The notes: generated from the letters alone by a model not told the origin. A DNA stretch of 64,000 bases from Chitinophaga parva (GCF_003071345.1 NZ_QCYK01000001.1:682001-746000), one strand, 5' to 3'; positions 42,134-51,256 are shown, counted from the stretch's first letter. Translations and numbers: made by a program.

Positions 42134-43609
42134 ATGCAACAAGACACATTTATTCAATTTTTCCACTGGTATACACCAGCGGACGGCCATTTGTGGCAGC
42201 ATTTCCGGCAGGAAGCAGCATCACTCAAAGTAAAGGGCATCACGCACGCGTGGTTGCCTCCCGCCTTCAAAGGCGCCAGGGGTAAGGATTCTGAAGGGTA
42301 TGATGTGTACGATCTTTATGACCTGGGTGAGTTTGACCAGAAAGGAACCGTTGCCACAAAGTATGGCCCCAAAGAAGATTACCTGCAGGCCATCAGGGCC
42401 GCACAGGAGCAGGGGCTGAAAGTGCTCACTGATGTGGTGCTGGGCCACCGCACCGGTGGCGATGGCAAGGAAAAAATAAAGGTGCAGCGCGTGAATCCCG
42501 ACAACCGTACTGAGATGACAGGCGCCCCCTTTGAAATTGAAGCTTTCACCCAGTTTTTTTTCCCCGGCCGTAAAGACCAATACTCTGCATACAAATGGGA
42601 CTATCACAGCTTTGCTGGTGTAGACTATGCTGCAAACCTGCCTGCAGAAGAGCAGGGTATCTTTAAGATCCTCAACGAGTACGGCAACGGCCAATGGAAT
42701 GAAGAGGTATCACAGGAGAACGGCAATTTCAGCTTTCTCATCGGTGATGATGTGGAAACGAGGAACCCGGCAGTACGGGAAGAACTGTATAACTGGGGCA
42801 AATGGTACCTCCAGGTGACGGGGTGCAACGGGTTCCGCATAGACGCGCTCAAACATATGTCGTGGAGGTTTATGAAGAACTGGTCAACGGCCATGAAAGA
42901 GGCTGCCGGCAAGGATTTCACCATGATCGGCGAGTACTGGAGCCCGGATAACCTGCCGGAAATGCTCGATTACCTGGATAAGGTAGAGAACAGCATCAGC
43001 CTGTTTGATGCACCATTGCACCACAATTTTTACGAGGTGTCCAAAGGCGAAAGGGAGCTTTGGAAAGTGTATGATAATACCCTCACCGCTGCGCGGGCAG
43101 ATAAGAGTATTACCATAGTAGAGAACCATGACACACAGCCGTGCCAAACGCTGGAAAGCCCGGTGGAAGCATGGTTCAAGCCACTGGCCTATGGCTGCAT
43201 CCTGCTGCGGGCACAAGGGGTACCCTGCATTTTTTACCCGGACCTGTATGGTGCGCAGTATCGTGATAATGGCTGTGATGTAACGATTGAGAAAGTAGCG
43301 GTGCTGGAAAAACTATTGGAACTGCGCAAAGATTATGCATACGGGGAGCAGGAAGATTATTTTGCTGCTGCCGGTGTAATAGGCTGGGTGCGGCGTGGCG
43401 ATGCAGGCGCACCTGGCAGCGGATGCGCGGTGGTATTAAGTTCCAGTGAACAGGGTGGAAATATAAATATGCACATGGGGAAAGCCTTTGCTGGCAAAAC
43501 ATTTATGAACTTCCTAAACCCGTTGCAGGAGCTGGTGCTGGACGCGGAAGGCAATGCAGTGTTTTATGTAGACCAGCGGGGCATAGCAGTCTGGGTGCCG
43601 AAAAGATAG
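42134..43609 (+). CDS. Cytoplasmic alpha-amylase, GH13 subfamily 5
   Basis: A 491-residue GH13 enzyme without a signal peptide. The nucleophile is Asp237 (NGFRIDALKH), the acid/base Glu267 (MIGEYWS) and the third acid Asp333 (VENHDTQP). In region I the sequence is TDVVLGHRTGGD: residue 104, normally an Asn that binds calcium, is Gly. The C domain is present. The family cuts alpha-1,4-glucan; without export it probably acts on storage glycogen or imported dextrins. Confidence 0.93.
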   Translation: MQQDTFIQFFHWYTPADGHLWQHFRQEAASLKVKGITHAWLPPAFKGARGKDSEGYDVYDLYDLGEFDQKGTVATKYGPKEDYLQAIRAAQEQGLKVLTDVVLGHRTGGDGKEKIKVQRVNPDNRTEMTGAPFEIEAFTQFFFPGRKDQYSAYKWDYHSFAGVDYAANLPAEEQGIFKILNEYGNGQWNEEVSQENGNFSFLIGDDVETRNPAVREELYNWGKWYLQVTGCNGFRIDALKHMSWRFMKNWSTAMKEAAGKDFTMIGEYWSPDNLPEMLDYLDKVENSISLFDAPLHHNFYEVSKGERELWKVYDNTLTAARADKSITIVENHDTQPCQTLESPVEAWFKPLAYGCILLRAQGVPCIFYPDLYGAQYRDNGCDVTIEKVAVLEKLLELRKDYAYGEQEDYFAAAGVIGWVRRGDAGAPGSGCAVVLSSSEQGGNINMHMGKAFAGKTFMNFLNPLQELVLDAEGNAVFYVDQRGIAVWVPKR

Positions 43610-43632
43610 TCTACAAACTTTGTAGGATATTA

Positions 43633-43665
43633 TTTGGTGCTTTCATTTTTTCTGCTTTATCTTTG
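43633..43665 (+). promoter_or_regulatory. Promoter of the riboswitch transcript
   Basis: TTTG (43633-43636) and TATCTTTG (43658-43665) are 21 bases apart, both full matches, just before the riboswitch. Confidence 0.8.
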
Positions 43666-43683
43666 CACCAGTTCTTTTTCAGA

Positions 43684-43790
43684 TGCTTATCAAGAAAGGT
43701 GGAGGGACATGGCCCGACGATACCTTAGCAACCTTCCCCCGGGGAAAGGTGCTACTTCCATCCGCTGTAATGGCGGACAGATAACGCGGA
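43684..43790 (+). promoter_or_regulatory. SAM-I (S-box) riboswitch
   Basis: The aptamer core is clear: TTATCAAGAaAGGTGGAGGG, GGCCC, GCAACC, AAGGTGCTA, TTCC and the closing GATAA. P1 is TTATC/GATAA, P4 is CCGC/GCGG around TGTAAT, and the P3 region is shortened by the C5/G4 pair. SAM-I binds S-adenosylmethionine and here would turn off the sulfur amino-acid gene downstream through the terminator at 43822. Confidence 0.93.
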
Positions 43791-43821
43791 TCTTAGTTTT
43801 GGTATAAATGCATTTATATAT

Positions 43822-43855
43822 AAAGCTCATCCGGTATCGGGTGAGCTTTTTTTTT
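43822..43855 (+). terminator. Regulated terminator of the SAM-I riboswitch
   Basis: AAAGCTCATCC and GGGTGAGCTTT form an 11-base stem (one G-T pair) with loop GGTATC and nine T residues. It lies 31 bases after the aptamer and about 90 bases before the start codon, so it is the expression platform rather than a gene-end signal. Confidence 0.88.
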
Positions 43856-43945
43856 ATGCCCCCCGCTTTTGTTTTGATAAGTGTTGTGACCAGGGACCTG
43901 TTTATTCAAATCCTTTTTTCATCAAACTTAAAAACAACAACAACG

Positions 43946-45145
43946 ATGAGTACCATTACTGAATTGCTTCACGCTATCCCTGCAGATCCTCACACCGGCG
44001 CCATTGCAGTGCCCATTTACCAGACCTCCACTTTTGTGCAGGATGCCCCCGGTGTAAACAAGGGGTATGACTATGCCCGCTCCAACAATCCCACCCGCGC
44101 CACGCTGGAACAGTTGGTGGCTGGCCTGGAAAAAGGCGCCGCTGCTTATGCATTTTCCAGTGGCCTGGCCGCCATTGACGCGGTGGTAAAACTGCTGCAG
44201 GCCGGCGACGAGATCATTGCTGTGGATGATATCTATGGCGGCGCGTTCCGCCTGTTTGACAAAGTGTATAAGAAGTTTGGCGTAACTGTGCATTATGTAG
44301 ACACCACCGATGCGGGGAATGTAGCCGCAGCATTTACGCCCAACACAAAACTGGTATGGCTGGAAACGCCCACTAATCCTACCCTGAAGATCTCCGACAT
44401 CCACGCCATCGCAAAGCTGGCAAAGGCCCACGGGGCGCTGCTTTGCGTGGACAACACCTTTGCTTCGCCCGTGTTGCAGCAGCCGCTCACACTGGGGGCA
44501 GACCTGGTAGTGCACAGTGCCACCAAGTACCTGGGCGGCCACAGTGATATTATTGCCGGCATTGTGGTGGCTAAGGATAAAGCCATTGGTGACGAGATCA
44601 AGTTTTACCAGAACGCCACGGGTGCCATCCTGGGCCCGTTTGACAGTTTCCTGCTTATCCGCGGGCTGGAAACCCTGCACCTGCGCGTGCGTCAACATAG
44701 CCAGAATGCACAGGCGGTGGCCGAGTTCCTGCAACAACACCCGCTGGTGGATAAGGTATTTTACCCTGGCCTGCCTTCCCACCCGCACCATGCATTGGCC
44801 AAACGGCAGGCAAAAGGCTTTGGTGGTGTGGTGTCCTTCACCCTGAAAACAGACACGGTGGATGCCGCTACAACCCTGGTGTGTAGCACCCAATATTTTA
44901 AACTGGCGGAAAGCCTGGGCGGCGTAAAAAGCCTGCTCTGCCATCCGGCCAGCATGACGCATAAATCCATCCCGGATGCCATACGCCTGGCAAACGGTGT
45001 GGCCAACAGCCTGGTGCGCCTGTCTGTGGGCCTGGAAGAAACGGAAGATCTCATTGCAGACCTGCAACAGGCCCTGGAAAAAGTGGCGGTGAAGCGCCCG
45101 CAACTTTCTGAGCAGGAACCCCTGGAACCGGCCCTGGCACTGTAA
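43946..45145 (+). CDS. Cys/Met-metabolism PLP enzyme (cystathionine gamma-synthase/lyase family)
   Basis: A 399-residue trans-sulfuration enzyme. YARSNNPTRATLE holds the phosphate-contact Tyr and the Asn-Pro-Thr motif, Lys194 in HSATKYLGGHSD binds PLP, and the late SLGGVKSLLCHPASMTH is typical. It may be cystathionine gamma-synthase, gamma-lyase or O-acetylhomoserine sulfhydrylase; the SAM-I riboswitch favours a role in methionine synthesis. The start at 43946 follows the riboswitch and terminator; the longer frame from 43808 passes through the terminator and is not credible. Confidence 0.9.
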   Translation: MSTITELLHAIPADPHTGAIAVPIYQTSTFVQDAPGVNKGYDYARSNNPTRATLEQLVAGLEKGAAAYAFSSGLAAIDAVVKLLQAGDEIIAVDDIYGGAFRLFDKVYKKFGVTVHYVDTTDAGNVAAAFTPNTKLVWLETPTNPTLKISDIHAIAKLAKAHGALLCVDNTFASPVLQQPLTLGADLVVHSATKYLGGHSDIIAGIVVAKDKAIGDEIKFYQNATGAILGPFDSFLLIRGLETLHLRVRQHSQNAQAVAEFLQQHPLVDKVFYPGLPSHPHHALAKRQAKGFGGVVSFTLKTDTVDAATTLVCSTQYFKLAESLGGVKSLLCHPASMTHKSIPDAIRLANGVANSLVRLSVGLEETEDLIADLQQALEKVAVKRPQLSEQEPLEPALAL

Positions 45146-45260
45146 TGCAGCGGCTTGTACCTGAGAGTGGGCACGGCCTTCATGGCCATTGATGTAAATA
45201 TTACGGGAAATGCCGGGCTGGCGTGTATTTTGTGGCCTTACTGCAAACAATATCCCCGCT

Positions 45261-46610
45261 ATGCGACCCTTCCTGTTTTATGCGGCTGTGCTGCTGCTTT
45301 GCTGCGCGGCATGCCAGCAGCCCTCCACTACTTCCGGCAGTGACAAGCTCACCGTGATCAAAGGGGTAACCCTGATAGATGGCAATGGTGGTGACCCCAT
45401 GGCGCATGTGGCCCTGGTGTTCCGCGGCGATGAGATCACCGCTATCCTGAAAGAAGGAAAAGACTCCCTGCCAGCCGGCGCCACCATCATTGACGCCACC
45501 GGCAAAACGGTGATGCCCACGCTGATCAACGCACATGGTCACCTGGGCCTGTTGAAAGACACTACAGCGGTGGCACAGAACTATACACCGGAAAACATTG
45601 TCCGCCAGTTGAAGCAATACGCGGCTTATGGCGTGGGCGCCGTGCTCTCGCTGGGTACGGACCAGGAGGCCATCTGGGCGCTGCGTGACAGTTCCCGCGC
45701 GGGAAAAGTGCCGGGCGCTGTCATTTACACCGCGGGTTATGGCTTTGGAGTGCTGAATGGCGGTCCGCCCGCATCCTTTGCCAGCAAGGTGTTCCGGCCC
45801 CGTACGCCGGAAGAGGCCGCGGCAGCTATGAAACAACTGGCACCGCATAAGCCGGATTACGTTAAAATGTGGGTAGACGATTTTAACGGCAGCATGCCCA
45901 AAATGACAGCCGCCATTTACGATACCATCATCAAGTGCGCACACGCCCATGGGCTGCATGTGGCGGCGCACGTGTACTACCTGGAAGATGCCCGCCGGCT
46001 CATTGATAACGGGGTGGATGTAATTGCCCACAGCATCCGTGATAAAGAGGTGAGTGATACCCTGGTGGAGGCTATGCGCAGCAAAGGTGTTTATTACATT
46101 CCCACGCTTACGCTGGACCAGTACAGCTTTGCCTATGCCACAGACAGCGTGCCCTGGATCAATGATCCTTTTTTCAAAAACTCACTGGAGCCGGGTGTAT
46201 ATGAAATGCTGACCAGCGCCGCTTACAAAGCAAAAGCAAAAAAGGACAAGGACCTGCAAAAGAAAATATATGCATTCCACACGGCGATGGTGAATGTGCG
46301 CAAGATGCATGCAGCCGGTGTAAAAGTGTGCATGGGCACAGACTCCGGCGCACAGCTGGCCCGCACCCAGGGCTATTCTGAGCACCTGGAGCTGGAACTG
46401 ATGGTGCTGGCGGGCCTTACGCCGCTGCAGGCCATTACCTGTGCTACAAAGAATGGAGCAGCAATGCTGCACGTTGAAAATGAGACCGGCACCCTGGAAC
46501 CCGGTAAGAAAGCCAGCTTCATCATCCTTGATAAAAACCCGGCAGACAATATTAAGAACACCCACACTATTGCCCAGGTGTGGATCAATGGCGTGCAGCA
46601 GGCACGCTAA
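45261..46610 (+). CDS. Lipoprotein amidohydrolase
   Basis: A 449-residue protein with a lipoprotein signal peptide (FLFYAAVLLLCCAAC, Cys near residue 17). The metal motif HxH is in INAHGHLG, a Lys in DYVKMWVDDF, His residues in HVAAHVYY and VIAHSIRD, and Asp in MGTDSG; the final LEPGKKASFIILD is standard for the superfamily. It resembles periplasmic imidazolonepropionase/prolidase-like amidohydrolases; the substrate is unknown. Confidence 0.87.
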   Translation: MRPFLFYAAVLLLCCAACQQPSTTSGSDKLTVIKGVTLIDGNGGDPMAHVALVFRGDEITAILKEGKDSLPAGATIIDATGKTVMPTLINAHGHLGLLKDTTAVAQNYTPENIVRQLKQYAAYGVGAVLSLGTDQEAIWALRDSSRAGKVPGAVIYTAGYGFGVLNGGPPASFASKVFRPRTPEEAAAAMKQLAPHKPDYVKMWVDDFNGSMPKMTAAIYDTIIKCAHAHGLHVAAHVYYLEDARRLIDNGVDVIAHSIRDKEVSDTLVEAMRSKGVYYIPTLTLDQYSFAYATDSVPWINDPFFKNSLEPGVYEMLTSAAYKAKAKKDKDLQKKIYAFHTAMVNVRKMHAAGVKVCMGTDSGAQLARTQGYSEHLELELMVLAGLTPLQAITCATKNGAAMLHVENETGTLEPGKKASFIILDKNPADNIKNTHTIAQVWINGVQQAR

Positions 46611-46616
46611 AAAAGA

Positions 46617-46647
46617 AACGGGGCGGTGCCTATTGCATCGCCCCGTT
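46617..46647 (-). terminator. Terminator between the amidohydrolase and the oxidoreductase gene
   Basis: AACGGGGCGGTGC and GCATCGCCCCGTT pair over 13 bases (one G-T) with loop CTATT. On the minus strand a T run follows directly; on the plus strand the T run is weaker. Confidence 0.78.
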
Positions 46648-46701
46648 GGGGAACTTTTTATAACGCTTTACCCTGGCTTTGATGGCCGGGGTTTCTTTTT
46701 T

Positions 46702-47760
46702 TTAATGCGTGAACGGTACGGTGCGGCCTTCCGCCTGGCTTTGCATAGCCAGCTCAATGATGCGGATGGTATTGCGTGCCTGCTGAGGTGTTACGGCAAT
46801 GGGTGCCGTGCCTGTGATGGCATCGTGTACGTTCTGGTAAAAACCGGTATAATCGCCCCGCTCACTTTCAATGTGGCCGGTAATGTGGAGGCCATTGTAC
46901 GTAGTATTGATCTTGCCCCAGATGTCCTGCGGCTCCACGCCCCAGTTAGGATCGCCCTGGGGCATGCCGCCGGCGCGCAGGATGTCTTCCTGCGGGTCCA
47001 TGCCGTATTTCAGGAAAGTACCTTCTGTGCCGTAGAGCATGAAAGTAGGCCCGAGTTCTTTTACCAGCATGCCGCCTTTCAGCGTCACTTTTACATCGGG
47101 ATAATGCAGGCGCACGTCAAAGCTGTCGATGGTTTTACCGCCGGGGCGCTGTGCCCGGAGATCGGCTGTGATGGCGGTGGGCAGGCCAAAGAGCATCTGG
47201 GCCTGGTCTACCAGGTGGGCGCCCAGGTCGTACCAGGTACCGGAGCCGGGAATGTTCTCTTCCCGCCATGCGCCGGGGCGGAAGTAATTGCGGAAGCGGT
47301 CGTAATGTGCTTCAAATTCTACCAGGGTGCCCAGCATGCCGCTGCGGATCACCTTTTCCACTGTTTTGGCATTGCTATCCCAGCGGCGGTTATGGTTTAC
47401 GGTGAGTACTTTATTTACCTGCTGCGCAATGCTGATCAGTTCATCCGCGTCCGCGCTGGTGATGGTGAACGGTTTTTCTACCACCACGTGTTTGCCCGCC
47501 AGCAGCGCCTGTTTGGCCAGGGGCAGGTGGGCATCATTGGAAGTGGCCACCACTACGAGGTCTATGGCGGGATCATTGATAATGTCATTGGCTTCCGCAA
47601 CAATTTCCGTGTTGGGATAATACGCCTTGATGATGGCAATATTCTCCGGTTTTCTTTCCCGGATGCGTTTCAGTTCAAAGCCCGGCACGTTGGTGATAAA
47701 GGGCGCATGAAAAACGCGGCCGCCGGGGCCAAAGCCTATGAGGCCTACTTTGATGATCAT
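46702..47760 (-). CDS. Gfo/Idh/MocA-family oxidoreductase
   Basis: A 352-residue enzyme with the N-terminal Rossmann motif VGLIGFGPGGRVFHAPFI, the EKPFT signature (GKHVVVEKPFT, near residue 95) and the C-terminal alpha/beta domain with DLGAHLVDQ. Such enzymes oxidise or reduce sugars and inositols with NAD(P). The sugar used is not evident. Confidence 0.9.
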   Translation of the reverse strand: MIIKVGLIGFGPGGRVFHAPFITNVPGFELKRIRERKPENIAIIKAYYPNTEIVAEANDIINDPAIDLVVVATSNDAHLPLAKQALLAGKHVVVEKPFTITSADADELISIAQQVNKVLTVNHNRRWDSNAKTVEKVIRSGMLGTLVEFEAHYDRFRNYFRPGAWREENIPGSGTWYDLGAHLVDQAQMLFGLPTAITADLRAQRPGGKTIDSFDVRLHYPDVKVTLKGGMLVKELGPTFMLYGTEGTFLKYGMDPQEDILRAGGMPQGDPNWGVEPQDIWGKINTTYNGLHITGHIESERGDYTGFYQNVHDAITGTAPIAVTPQQARNTIRIIELAMQSQAEGRTVPFTH

Positions 47761-47841
47761 ATTGTTAGCGTGTTAAATTGCCGGATGGTCTGACGGTTAA
47801 TTGATGGTTTGTTAGTTGTTGAGAACAATCTAACACTTTAT

Positions 47842-48786
47842 TCAGGCACTTGCTACATTGAGTTGTTCAATGGCATCACGGTCCAGTTGCAGCTGGGTGG
47901 CTTTGACCAGGCTTTGCAACTGATCTAGGCTGGTGGCGCTGGCAATGGGTGCCGTGATGCTGGGCCTTGCCATCAGCCAGGCCAGGGCAATGGCGGCCGG
48001 CGCGGTGGAGTAGCGTTTGGCCACATCGTCCAGGGCGCCCAGGATGCGGATGCCGCGTTCGTCCAGGTATTTTTTTACGCCTTGTCCGCGGGGACTTTTG
48101 TTGAGGTCTTCCATGCTGCGGTACTTACCGGTAAGGAAGCCGCTGGCCAGGCTGTAATAAGGGATCACGCCCAGGCCGTATTCCCTGATCAGGGGCTCAT
48201 ATTCCGTTTCGTAGGGTGTGCGGTCGGAGAGATTGTACAAAGGCTGGATGCTTTCGTAACGGGGCAGGTTGTGCGCTGTAGCCGCATCCAGCGAGGCTTT
48301 TACGCGGGCAGGGCTCATATTGGAAGTGCCTATTACACGGATCTTGCCGGCTTTTATGAGGTCTGCATAGGCCTGCAGGGTTTCAGTGACCGGCGTGGCT
48401 TCATGATCGTAGTGGGTTTGGAAGAGGTCTATGTAATCTGTTTGCAGCCGCTGCAGGGATGCATCTACCGCCCTGGTAATGCCGGCTTTGTCCAGCGCCT
48501 GGCCGGGGGAGCCTTTGGCGCCGGTCTTGGTGGCGATGACCACCTGGTCCCGTTTGCCGCTTTTTTTCAACCATTGGCCAATAACGGTTTCAGATTCCCC
48601 GCCTTTATTGCCGGGCACCCAGGCGGAGTACACGTCTGCGGTATCTATACAATTGAGGCCTGCGTCCACAAAGGCGTCGAGGAGTGCAAATGACGTGTTG
48701 GTATCCGCCGTCCAGCCAAAAACATTTCCACCAAATACTAAAGGAGCTATTTGCAGGCCGGAGTGGCCCAGGGTTCTTTTTTCCAT
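47842..48786 (-). CDS. Aldo/keto reductase
   Basis: A 314-residue TIM-barrel reductase. The catalytic tetrad is visible: Asp and Tyr in NCIDTADVYSAW, Lys in VVIATKTG and His in FQTHYDHEATP. It reduces carbonyls with NADPH; substrate unknown. The 3' end is 81 bases from the start of the Gfo/Idh/MocA gene, which lies downstream on the same strand. Confidence 0.92.
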   Translation of the reverse strand: MEKRTLGHSGLQIAPLVFGGNVFGWTADTNTSFALLDAFVDAGLNCIDTADVYSAWVPGNKGGESETVIGQWLKKSGKRDQVVIATKTGAKGSPGQALDKAGITRAVDASLQRLQTDYIDLFQTHYDHEATPVTETLQAYADLIKAGKIRVIGTSNMSPARVKASLDAATAHNLPRYESIQPLYNLSDRTPYETEYEPLIREYGLGVIPYYSLASGFLTGKYRSMEDLNKSPRGQGVKKYLDERGIRILGALDDVAKRYSTAPAAIALAWLMARPSITAPIASATSLDQLQSLVKATQLQLDRDAIEQLNVASA

Positions 48787-49084
48787 TGCGCAGTAAGTTT
48801 AAAAAGTTAAACAAGTTTCCGGTTGGGTGTCATCAAAAATACACCGCAATGTTTAATCCACAATGTGCGGGCATTACACCTAAGTACGCTGAGGGTGCGC
48901 CTACTCAAAGTGAGGATAAAACCGGGCGTGCCTCTGCAAATAGGCCATCAGCGCAGTTTTACAGCCTCTTCCAGCCAAATGCGCGGCTCCCGTGATGCTC
49001 ACTGAACGCCCGCCCCGGGGCCGCTGGCCGTGGCACCATATTGACATTCCTACTTGTAAATTATTCACACCAAAAACGGCGATT

Positions 49085-49360
49085 ATGGGCATAAACAACA
49101 ACAAAAACCCGATGGAAGGGTATAATGCTAAAGACCGGAATTTTCAGAAAACGGCGGACGACAGCAACCAGATAGGCGGCAACACCGGAGACAATGAAAA
49201 GGAGGATGTGCAGGATACCGCTGAAGAAGTGGTGGAAGATGAAATAGATCCTGTACTGGATGAGGAAGACCTGGAAGAGAACCACCTGACGGACGAAGAG
49301 GCAGATAAGATAGCATGGGAACCTTCCCGGCCGCAGGTAAAGCAACCTGGGAAGCAATAG
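49085..49360 (+). CDS. Small acidic, probably disordered protein
   Basis: Ninety-one residues with a polar N-terminus (GINNNKNPMEGYNAKDRNF) and a very acidic middle (GDNEKEDVQDTAEEVVEDEI, then DEEDLEENHLTDEEAD). No hydrophobic core and no family recognised. The ATG at 49085 is preferred; upstream frame sequence is unlike the protein. The 298 bases between this gene and the aldo/keto reductase gene (48787-49084) hold nothing clear. Confidence 0.6.
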   Translation: MGINNNKNPMEGYNAKDRNFQKTADDSNQIGGNTGDNEKEDVQDTAEEVVEDEIDPVLDEEDLEENHLTDEEADKIAWEPSRPQVKQPGKQ

Positions 49361-49527
49361 CATGATGCGCAGAAAATGGTGAAGGAAGGAGAAGTGTGAT
49401 GCGCTACATGTGGCACCCGGAGTTGAAGGATGAATGAAGCAGTGCGATGGCCCGGACGTGGCGCCAGGCACCATCAGGGAGCGTAAAACGTGTGAAGATT
49501 GTTAATCGTGACTGTAGATGCGTTTTT

Positions 49528-49563
49528 AAGCGGGCGGGCATTTTACCAGCCCGCTTTTTTTTA
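49528..49563 (+). terminator. Intrinsic terminator after the small acidic protein gene
   Basis: AAGCGGGC and GCCCGCTT form an 8-base stem with a 13-base loop, followed by a T run on the plus strand. Confidence 0.78.
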
Positions 49564-49569
49564 CGCGTG

Positions 49570-50004
49570 CTATTTAGCGGTGCTGTCCGGGCGCGGCCCT
49601 TCCACGTAGCGCACCAGCTGGGAGCTGTCGCGGTGCAGGTTTACGAAGAAGGGATTTTTTGCCGGGTCAAAAGCAATGATGGTATGCATGTCCCAGGTGT
49701 CTGTGGGCGGCGCCAGGATCATTTCCACTTCCAGTGAATTTTCCCGGCGGAACAGGATGCTGTCTTTTTGAATGAGGTGGCGTTTAAAGCCCTTGCTTTC
49801 CAGGTAGGTTATGAAGGCCTGTTGTTTGGCAGCCACACTGTCGGTTTCCGGGTTGCTGGCTGGCTTGCTTTCCCGCACCAGGTACGACTTTTCGGTGATC
49901 ACATCATAATGCGAGGTATCATGCTGGCGTACTTCACCGTTGTTGTGGCAGGCGGCCAGTGTGGCCACCAGGGCCAATGCGGCCATGGTTTGTTTCAATT
50001 GCAT
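49570..50004 (-). CDS. Lipoprotein of unknown function
   Basis: A 144-residue protein with a lipoprotein signal peptide (MAALALVATLAAC, Cys near residue 19) and a small alpha/beta domain (KQQAFITYLESKGFKRHLI, then RRENSLEVEMILAPP). Not recognised. It starts 1 base behind the stop of the M28-like gene, so the two proteins are probably made together and may work together. Confidence 0.78.
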   Translation of the reverse strand: MQLKQTMAALALVATLAACHNNGEVRQHDTSHYDVITEKSYLVRESKPASNPETDSVAAKQQAFITYLESKGFKRHLIQKDSILFRRENSLEVEMILAPPTDTWDMHTIIAFDPAKNPFFVNLHRDSSQLVRYVEGPRPDSTAK

Positions 50005-50005
50005 G

Positions 50006-51229
50006 TTATGGGTGTGCCAGTTTGCCCTGGCTGTTGGCTTTTTCAATGAGGGAGTATACCATTTTCACCACGTCCAGTGTGCCATTGTAGTTCACCGGCG
50101 CGGCGGCATCGTCCGGGGTGGAGAAGGCCAGGGCCGGCGCATTGCTTTGCGGCAGGGTGGCACTGTCTACATCTACTTTCAGGCTGTTAGGTGTAACATC
50201 AGAGAGCAGTTGTTTAAACGCATTGGCACTGGCGCAGCCCTGTACGCGCAGGCCTTTGTCTGCGTGGCCCATGGGGGCCAGTTTTACGATGTAGTTAACG
50301 GCATTACCGGCTATGGTGCAGTGCTGGTCAAACCAGGTGCTGCCCAGTCCACCCTGTTCCTGGCCGGATACGGCTACCAGCAGGTAGTTATTGTTATGGA
50401 GCTTGCTGGCTTTCAGCAGGCGGCCCAGTTCCAGCAGGGCGGCGGTGGCGCTGGCCTTGTCGTCATTTTTACGGGCAGGCGCACCGTCATAGGGGGCGCT
50501 CACGATCACCGTTTGCGGGGCGCTGTTATCAATGAAGCCTATTACGTTGGTACCGTGGGTACGTACGTGCTCAAAGGCCACTTTCAGGTCTACGGAAAGG
50601 TTGTCGGCGTCCTCGCCCATGTATTGTTTGGCCGTGGGCGCAGTTACCCAGAGCACGGGTATGGACAAGGGTTTCATGGTTGTGTGGCTCCATTTTTCCA
50701 GTTCCGCGGCGGGGATATTGCCATTATAGAACACCACGGCGGTGGCGCTGGTTTTGATGGCTTCCGTGGCCTGTTTGTGCAGGTGTTCCAGTATTTTGTC
50801 TGCCGGGATCTCCTGGGTGGAGAGGTCTACCAGCCAGATATTGTTGGGCTCATTCACATGCGGGATCACATCGCCCTTAGCGGCTTTGGTGGCGCTGAAG
50901 GGCAATGCGTAAAACTGTTCATTGGGGGCCAGTGGGTGGTCGTTGATACGCAGCAGGGCGCTGGCCGCGGTTTGCATGGCATCTTTGATCACGAAGCATT
51001 GGAAATAGCCGCTGTCGCCCTTGGGCTGCAGGCCATCCTGTTGCATGTGTGCGCTGATCCAGGCTGCAGCGCGGGTTTCGCCCGGCGTACCGGTTTGCCG
51101 GCCCTGGAGGCTATCGGCGTTGAGGGTGCTAACAGTGGTTTGGAGGTTTTCCAGTGTTTTGCGGTCAGCCTTTTTCTGCGCTGCGGTGGGCAGCGTGGCC
51201 AGTAACAATAACACAATACAGTTCTTCAA
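50006..51229 (-). CDS. M28-family peptidase homologue lacking the metal site
   Basis: A 407-residue protein with a signal peptide (KNCIVLLLLATLPTAAQ), a PA-type insert (residues about 90-190) and an M28 aminopeptidase fold. The usual motifs are altered: AHYDH is APYDG, GADDNASG is KNDDKASA, the GAEEQGLLGS pair is GQEQGGLGS (catalytic Glu to Gln), the NLDM Asp is LAPM, and the last His is absent. It is therefore probably a non-catalytic binding protein. There is no ATG: TTG at 51229 fits the signal peptide and the -7 box at 51257; TTG at 51257 lies in that box. Confidence 0.82.
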   Translation of the reverse strand: MKNCIVLLLLATLPTAAQKKADRKTLENLQTTVSTLNADSLQGRQTGTPGETRAAAWISAHMQQDGLQPKGDSGYFQCFVIKDAMQTAASALLRINDHPLAPNEQFYALPFSATKAAKGDVIPHVNEPNNIWLVDLSTQEIPADKILEHLHKQATEAIKTSATAVVFYNGNIPAAELEKWSHTTMKPLSIPVLWVTAPTAKQYMGEDADNLSVDLKVAFEHVRTHGTNVIGFIDNSAPQTVIVSAPYDGAPARKNDDKASATAALLELGRLLKASKLHNNNYLLVAVSGQEQGGLGSTWFDQHCTIAGNAVNYIVKLAPMGHADKGLRVQGCASANAFKQLLSDVTPNSLKVDVDSATLPQSNAPALAFSTPDDAAAPVNYNGTLDVVKMVYSLIEKANSQGKLAHP

Positions 51230-51256
51230 GCGATTGAATTTTATTGACAGTAAATA

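Noticed and set aside
43808..43945. Upstream extension of the PLP enzyme
   Set aside because: It would translate the terminator hairpin of the riboswitch; the conserved protein begins at 43946.
43928..45250. Long minus-strand frame (440 residues) opposite the PLP enzyme
   Set aside because: Shadow of the riboswitch-controlled gene with low-complexity His/Gln-rich sequence.
46441..47793. Long plus-strand frame (450 residues) opposite the Gfo/Idh/MocA gene
   Set aside because: Shadow; the minus-strand frame carries clear oxidoreductase motifs.
49940..51205. Plus-strand frame (421 residues) opposite the M28-like gene
   Set aside because: Shadow; Gly/Ala-rich composition and no family features.
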